Below, piece by piece: positions 57,975-64,000 of a stretch of 64,000 bases of DNA (positions within the stretch are counted from its first letter, which is position 1; every line of letters starts with the position of its first letter). The stretch comes from Craterostigma plantagineum (taxonomy: Eukaryota > Streptophyta > Magnoliopsida > Lamiales > Linderniaceae): NCBI GenBank assembly GCA_027422505.1, contig JAPQWV010000498.1, positions 186,001-250,000 on the forward strand, given 5' to 3'. The notes beneath the pieces were generated by a model. The model was not told where the DNA came from. It saw nothing but the letters and a program-made list of their open reading frames with translations, and made no database searches. A program made the position numbers and the translations under genes.

Positions 57975-60722
57975 CTATTTAAGGAGACTCTTGACAATGG
58001 ACTTCACATTCAGCTTCTTCAAATCGGTATAAGACTGCCCACATCCCACAAACATCACAGGTGCCCCAGATATGTACACCATAGACAAAGCAGCCCCCAC
58101 CTATATATACATATATATACGAATATCATTAAATTCATAATAACAAGAATTTGAACGGTTGAGTATAGTGTATTTTCGGAGTGCTAACCTTATCATCTAT
58201 GGTGTCGAATTTGGTCAGCAGGATTCCATCGATCAATCTTGGATCAGGCGAAGGCGAGAGGTCACCTAGTTTCTGCGATTGATTACATTAGACAAAAAAG
58301 AGTGTTGGTAATGAAAAGAAAGGCCCGGAAATTGTGTGTACGTGATAAAACAAGAATGTAAGGAAATAACCTGATTAAACTTGGACAGTTGGTCGACTGC
58401 ATCGTTCCCTACAAGAGCCTCACCCACAAACAAGACTAGGTCTGGGCTGTTGACATAGATGAGCTTCGACAGAGCCCTCATCAATGGTTCGTTATCCTAT
58501 GCCAAATTAAAACATTAAGGCACTTGATGATAGGTATGGTATGATTCAAATCCAGCATTTTGTTCAGCGTTCAAAGGATTGCAAGGCCAATTAATTACCT
58601 GCATTCTTCCAGCCGTATCGACCAAGACAACGTCAGAACCATTTCTTCCAGCCTCTTGAATTGCTTCTTTGGCAACAACCGCAGGATCTTTCTCATAACC
58701 CTTCTCAAATATTGGGATCTGATGGTTTTGGACAGAGTTTTCAGTTGATGACACTTTTTACCTTTAGAGGATTTATTACGGTTCGTTCATAAAGAAAACG
58801 ATATTACAGTCGTCTACCTGCAATCTGCGTGCATGGGTTCGCAGCTGCTCAACAGCGCCTGATCTGAAAGTGTCGCAAGCAGCCATCATTACCTTAACAT
58901 CGTGCTGCAGAAGCCAGTATGCGACCTGTGACAAAGCATACCGGAAATATGAAGGTCATCAAAAATCGATTGCAAATGCTAATCGAGCATTAGTTTTAGT
59001 TGCATGCATATATTCTGAAAGAAAGCCTAACCTTTGCAAGATTGGTAGATTTCCCAACTCCATTTACTCCAACGAATACGACGACATAAGGCTTCCCTTG
59101 CTCCTTGGCAGCATGTACATCTCTCAGTATGTCAATGGAGCGTTTCGGAGTTAATATACGAACTAGTGCATCTTCCATGGCAGCCTAGGCAAAAAAAAAA
59201 AAACACATTTTGAATAAGTCGACGGCCGTCTACAGAGAAACGAAAGATTAACATTGCAATTGTAGACAATTCCATCCACTATATTCTATTTATACTTAAT
59301 TTTGCAGATGATTTTGGCTTAAGTACCTGAACAATTGAAGAAATTCTAGTAAAAGAGGCCTGTCTCTTGCCCTCAAGACTTGCAGCTACTGACTGGCAAA
59401 GTTTTTCAGCTATTTCTTCGGCCTGTTCATGTGTCATTTGATGTATTAGGTAATTTAAAAAGTAGAAAGATGAAGTGAGGATGATGCAAAGCTCCTCTGA
59501 GTGGAAAAGTAAGGTGATCAAATTATCCAAGTGGCAAGTTTGATATGAAAAAAATAGCATACCACATTCTTGGTCATAAGCCTATCCTTGAGAGCTTTGA
59601 GAGCTGGTTCAAGTTCCGACTTCTCCAAATTTGCTTTCCCTGCGATACTGGTAACAAAAAGGAAAGCAGGGATTTAATCACAGACTAGTTATGATGCAGA
59701 GAGATTACACCATTAAAGCGACTCGTCGAAAGTGTATGCTTCACAAATCATGGATACCTCTGAAACATGGATGAAAACCAGCCTTTCTTCTTTGTATCCG
59801 CCTTTTTATCAATCTCATTGTCTTCGTCCTCTGATTCAGAGTCGCTGCTCAGTATCTCTTCTTTGTCCATCATACTCTCCCCTTCATCTGCAATTACAAC
59901 TGGTGCCGTTTGCTCCCCATTCTCACTCGCTGGATCAGTAAAGTCCAACTTTGCTTCTTTAGGTGAATCATCCCAAACTCTATTCTTCTTAGTCATCTTT
60001 TTTGGTTCCTCTTTGAAAACCTTGTTAGTTTCAGCTTTCTTTCCACCTTTAGACTTACGTTTCTGAAGCTTGGTTACGTCAAAAGCTCCAGTTTCGGTAT
60101 CCCCATTCTCTTTACCGTTGACGTTGGCCGTTTTGGCGACTTCCCTACTTACAACATTATTTTTGTCAAACTTCCCATCTTTTAACGGACGATTTTTAAA
60201 GTTTTCACCATCTCCACCATCACTTCCAGATTCACCTCCACTCTTTTTTTGATTTCCTCCATCTGCAAGACCATTTTGCCCCTGGCCTTGCTTCCTACCA
60301 AGGGTATTATTCACGGATTTGACCACTTGCTTTGACTTCTTCATCTCTTCAGCACGAGCCTCGGCTTCCTTCTTCAGCTGTTGAAATACGGCGTCAAATT
60401 CATCATATGAAGTTCTCTTCGGATCATAAATCCCAGAGAACTCTTGCTTCACCATTGACAGCAGCTCATCCACGTACAAGAGATGGAGAATTCGCTGATA
60501 CACGGCAACAAAGACCAGCCCAAGATCGTTGTGAAACGTCCACTTAAGAGTGTAAGAAGCGCCGGACGCATCGTAATTAAACGACGCAGCGCCAGATCGT
60601 TCTTCCAAGAGGCAGGACCTGATCAATGTATCAATTGGAGAGCCCCTAAGAGCATTTCCTAGCTCCTTGCATGTCCAAAGAATTAAACCTCCTCTTGTGA
60701 ATATAAGTAACTGTTCTAACAT
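57975..60722 (-). CDS. Signal recognition particle receptor alpha subunit
   Basis: GTPase that docks SRP-ribosome complexes at the ER membrane. About eight exons. The first (60722 to about 59757) starts [24 protein letters not shown] and encodes the SRX longin-type domain ([29 protein letters not shown]), then a long charged linker with [23 protein letters not shown] and acidic SDSESEDED. Later exons encode the NG GTPase domain: the N domain ([17 protein letters not shown]), the P-loop [13 protein letters not shown] near 59.07 kb, the G3 motif DTAGRMQ near 58.61 kb, [20 protein letters not shown] near 58.4 kb, and the final exon with [28 protein letters not shown]. The stop is TAG at 57977-57975. 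Cytosolic face of the ER. No break in frame seen. Confidence 0.93.
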
Positions 60723-62712
60723 CTCTCCACAGCTTGAAGCAGCGATCCTAGATTGCAGAACAAGAGTATAATAAGAGAAAAGATGTAGTCAAAGGGACGA
60801 GAAGTAATGATACGCAATAGCAAGAATTCTGTTTGTTGGATCTCTAGCCATTAATTATATCAAAACACCCAAGAAAGAGCAAATGAAAAACAGCAAAACT
60901 CAAAATAACCCTAAATCAGCAAACCCAGATAAAATAAACAAAAACAAAAAAAGATAAAACAATCGAAAGGATACAGATGAAAAGCGAGCAGATCAAGCAG
61001 AAGGCAATTCAACAACTTGACACGCGCAACCAACAATAGAACCAACAAAGGGGAAAAAGAATCAACAAAAAACAAAGAAACGATTTTTCCATCCTTAAGA
61101 AAAGCGATACGGCTAAATCGGATCAAATTGAAGCTGCTCGCTGGATACACAAAAAAGCACCTACGGTGGTGTTACGGCGGATGTGACAAAATTGACGGTC
61201 AGAGAATATCTTTCCTGTCTTCGGACCGTTTTGTTCAGAATCTATTCTATTTTATTAATGCAAACGCCTTTTATTTTTATCGAATTTAGCGTATCAATTA
61301 TACCTAAATTTTAATCCAAGTTATTAGTTATTTTTATTCATTATTTTACTTTAAATTACCACCTTAAACTCACTACACAATATTTTTATATTTCCAAATT
61401 TATTATTCTATTTTTAGAATTATTGTTTCATAATTGAATATACATAATAATATTATTATAGCACCCGCCATTATGGATGTGCGACCGTCCCGGCAACTTT
61501 ATCACATAAGTTGTTGGGCACGCAAATTAAGATGACATTATTATAATAATATAATATAATGAAAAAGTAAAAAAAATGATATATTTTAACACGTCTTTTA
61601 AGAATATTTAATATTATTATATTGATTGTTTGGATAGTTTTTTGTAAATAAGGAAATGTGATAAAATTATATGATGCCCAAAATGAAAAAAAAAGTGTGA
61701 TAAAATTAGGGGGACGGGGAGAGTGTAGTATATGTAGTTACAGTACGAAACATGTTCCGATTGATATCAATGTCAGCGACGGGTCGGGTTTGGGTCACCG
61801 CTTGCTGATTGGATTCTTTTTGTTGGTTTCGGATCGGTCCATATTGATCTGCAATTTTCATAAATTAATCAAGGGCATAACCGTAAATACACGGTCCAAA
61901 TTGATCTGCAATGCAATGATCCTTCTTTCTTCCCCATGCAATTGCAAACCCACCATCCCACCATCTCTCTCTCTCTCCGACACACACACACTCTGACACT
62001 CACACTCACTAAATAGAAGAAGCTGATTCATACTTCTAACAAACACTATCAACAACCCAATCCACCCAACCACCTACATATGGTTTAACGTCACAGTATC
62101 TGTACAGATCATACAATATCGTAGCTAATCCCAACGACCACCACAGCACAAGAAAAGGGAAGAAGAAGAAGAAGAAGAGAAGAACATAGTCTAGATTTGT
62201 TTCCCTGCCCAGAAATGGCAACCAAACATAAAGGCGAGATTTTTTTCCCCTGCCCAGAAATGCCCTTCCGCCGCAGCCCGAAAATTTTCCATCGTCGTCG
62301 AATTGGCTATCTTCTCATTACCCAAACCAGCTCCGCTGTTTTTATTACACATATTACATCCCCGAATTATGTGGGCTTTTTTCGGGCTTTGTCGTGGGTC
62401 AGAGTTTTATCTACCGGCAAGCTTCAACTGCAAACTGAAATCCTCAGTTTCTCATCATAACCAGCTGTTTATTTCCATATCTGCCTCCGCCCGCTCCTCT
62501 TCCTTTTTCAGCTCCCTTTTTTTCGTCTTCATAACCCTATCTATATATATAATCTATTCTTTCTTCATTTCGTACCCCATCTCTATTCCTGTATCCTCCG
62601 CCGCACAAACCCTAGTAAATCGTCTTGTTACGGTAGATAGTCAGGGTTCGTAAAGATCATAGTTTTTCGTCGAAAAGGGTTTATTGGGTTTTTCGTGTTG
62701 AGTTCTAGGAAG
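60723..62712. other. Intergenic; 5' leaders of flanking genes
   Basis: The first few hundred bases belong to the SRP receptor leader (an intron acceptor may lie just before its ATG). The rest is AT-rich until about 61.9 kb, where CT/CA tracts announce the leader of the next gene. CCCTGCCCAGAAATG occurs twice (about 62203 and 62249), each ending in an upstream ATG. Confidence 0.4.
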
Positions 62713-63951
62713 ATGAAATATTTAGCTTTGGATTCGACGCCGAGAATGGAGGAAGCTGAAGCCAGGTCCAGGCATAGGAGCCTAATGCAGGGCTTTGCGG
62801 ATCTGCAAAAGGTTCTAATTTTTATTTTCGTCGTTGCCTTGGCTCGTAAGATTTGCTGTTTTTAGGCTCTGAGATCTGCTCATTTAGTTTTTAGGCTCTG
62901 CTAAATCTTTGTACAGATCTGTTGCGTATTTGGTCTCTACTTTTGTAATTCTTTTCCAGGATTCTTATATGGGCTGTTGTCGATGAATGGAGACATGTTT
63001 TACTTTGGTTTTGATCTTGGATATATGTTTGCCTGAGTTTGATATCTTGATGTCGGATCTTATCTTCCTTTGTTAAGGTTTTTCTGTCCTTCCTAGGTAG
63101 TGTTACAGTTCCATGAGGTTGAGTTTTAAAATTCCTGGACTTTCTCTTGATTCTTTTGTTACACATAAACTTCATTCCATTTTGGAGAGAAACTCTAAAA
63201 TCTCCTAATGAATGAACTTCAGTTGAACTGAACTGTTTCAGGTGTGTATTATATGGTATAACGAGCTAACGGTGAACTTACTGATGCGTTATTTTTCTCC
63301 ACGATCTAATTCGTCGAGAAGTAAAAATATAGCTGAGATTCGTCGCATTTCCCTTGCTGATGTAGCCCATTTCCATTTTGTTACGATATAAACATTCAAC
63401 GTTTTTATAGGAAGTCGACGCTCTGCGAAGCCAACTAGACGCAGCAAAACAGAGGAAACTTATCCTTACAGCTGAAGTTAGGTACGTCAGCTGCCCACGC
63501 CTAATCTCAATTTCTTCCCTGCTTTAAATTCGAACGTTTTCCACCTTCTGCACATTTATCTCAACGCGCTTCTTCTGCGTTTATGCCAGCACTCTATTTC
63601 CCCTCTGCGCTAATTCCTCACCATTTTTCCATTCGCAGGTTTCTACGAAGACGTCATCAGTGCCTTGTAGAGGCAAACAGAGGACGTTCAGCTTCGGCCC
63701 AAGAACAGCCCAGCGAGCCAACGAATAGAATGGGCGATGATGGCGCTGAAGAAGCGAGCGGCGCCTATTTAGCGCCTAATTACTCGCCATTGCCTCAACT
63801 GCCTGACTTGAACGAAGGAGGCGACTCAGATAATGAGCGAGGAACGAGCAGTTCTACGCTTAAGCTTTTCGGTAAGGTGCTAAGACCGAGAAGCTCAGCC
63901 TTGCCTAAGAGGCGTCTCCATAAACTATTCGGTCGGCAGTTTATGGCATGA
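62713..63951 (+). CDS. Small coiled-coil plant protein, function unknown
   Basis: Three exons, 62713-62811, 63411-63481 and 63639-63951, give 160 residues. Opens MKYLALDSTPRMEEAEARSRHRSLMQGFADLQK. A predicted coiled coil runs across both introns (LQKEVDALRSQLDAAKQRKLILTAEV, then RFLRRRHQCLVEANR, residues about 31-72). The C-terminal half is polar with a LPDLNEGG segment that resembles a DLN-type EAR repression motif, and ends in a basic patch KRRLHKLFGRQFMA. No catalytic domain, signal peptide or membrane segment. Splice phases fit without forcing and the start ATG follows a CT-rich leader. I recognise it only as a conserved-looking plant unknown; repressor function would be speculation. Confidence 0.7.
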
Positions 63952-64000
63952 AGAGTGAAGACCTTCCTCGGTTCGAGAAGGGGGGCGATAATTAGTTGCT

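Noticed and set aside
62197..62653. Upstream frames before the small coiled-coil gene
   Set aside because: They lie in the probable 5' leader, lack family resemblance and do not join the real exons in frame; could at most be uORFs.
1..64000. CRISPR array, operon structure or bacterial system
   Set aside because: All genes have plant-type introns and families; the tandem repeats present are microsatellites or a degenerate minisatellite without unique spacers.

Overview
The window is nuclear DNA of a flowering plant. The genes have plant-type GT-AG introns and belong to plant families: the galactolipid synthase DGD1, a cytokinin-activating LOG enzyme, E2F, a two-domain fasciclin AGP, a CIPK and a SHV3-like GDPD. 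AT-rich intergenic DNA carries many GA/CT and AT microsatellites, SINEs, MITEs and a Mutator-like derivative. Codon use and gene content suggest a eudicot. I cannot name the species.

Layout. 1-5.9 kb: no gene; microsatellites, a G-box promoter-like stretch and a 1.33-kb Mutator-like element. 5.9-9.5 kb: DGD1 (-). 11-13.6 kb: two single-exon genes, a DUF7138-type protein and an NHL/LEA-2 membrane protein (+). 14-16.8 kb: a foldback MITE, then LOG (+). 17.3-20.5 kb: E2F (+), convergent with a carboxylesterase (-). 22.9-26.1 kb: a SINE, a second copy of the same MITE, tRNA-Asn and a second MITE-like element. 26.4-28 kb: fasciclin-like AGP (+). 29.1-30.9 kb: WVD2-like microtubule protein (-). 33.1-38.3 kb: EDR2-like PH/START/DUF1336 protein (+). 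38.6-39.9 kb: class V chitinase with an internal stop (-). 40.8-45.1 kb: lipocalin TIL (-) and a SHV3-like GDPD (+), head to head. 47-48.3 kb: a decayed CIPK. 50.4 kb: a MIR156 hairpin (+). 51.5-53.6 kb: LRL-type bHLH (-). 56-57.6 kb: a box C/D snoRNA cluster (-) with its own telo-box/site II/TATA promoter. 58-60.7 kb: SRP receptor alpha (-). 62.7-63.95 kb: a small coiled-coil protein of unknown role (+).

The main non-obvious content is RNA. At least four box C/D snoRNAs lie in 1.1 kb on the minus strand. Their guides match 18S and 25S rRNA, as far as I remember those sequences, and one is clearly plant U27. No long ORF marks this locus, so protein-centred annotation would call it empty. The MIR156 hairpin at 50.4 kb is similarly invisible to ORF finding.

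The protein genes do not form a pathway. Several touch root or cell-surface biology (LRL bHLH, SHV3-like GDPD, fasciclin AGP) or stress (TIL, NHL, chitinase, EDR2-like), but this looks like chance neighbourhood. Two genes are broken: the chitinase by one nonsense codon, and the CIPK by a nonsense codon in the glycine loop, a frameshift, a small deletion and loss of a conserved Asp. Exon boundaries were read by eye from splice signals and family alignment; all rRNA and family comparisons are from memory.
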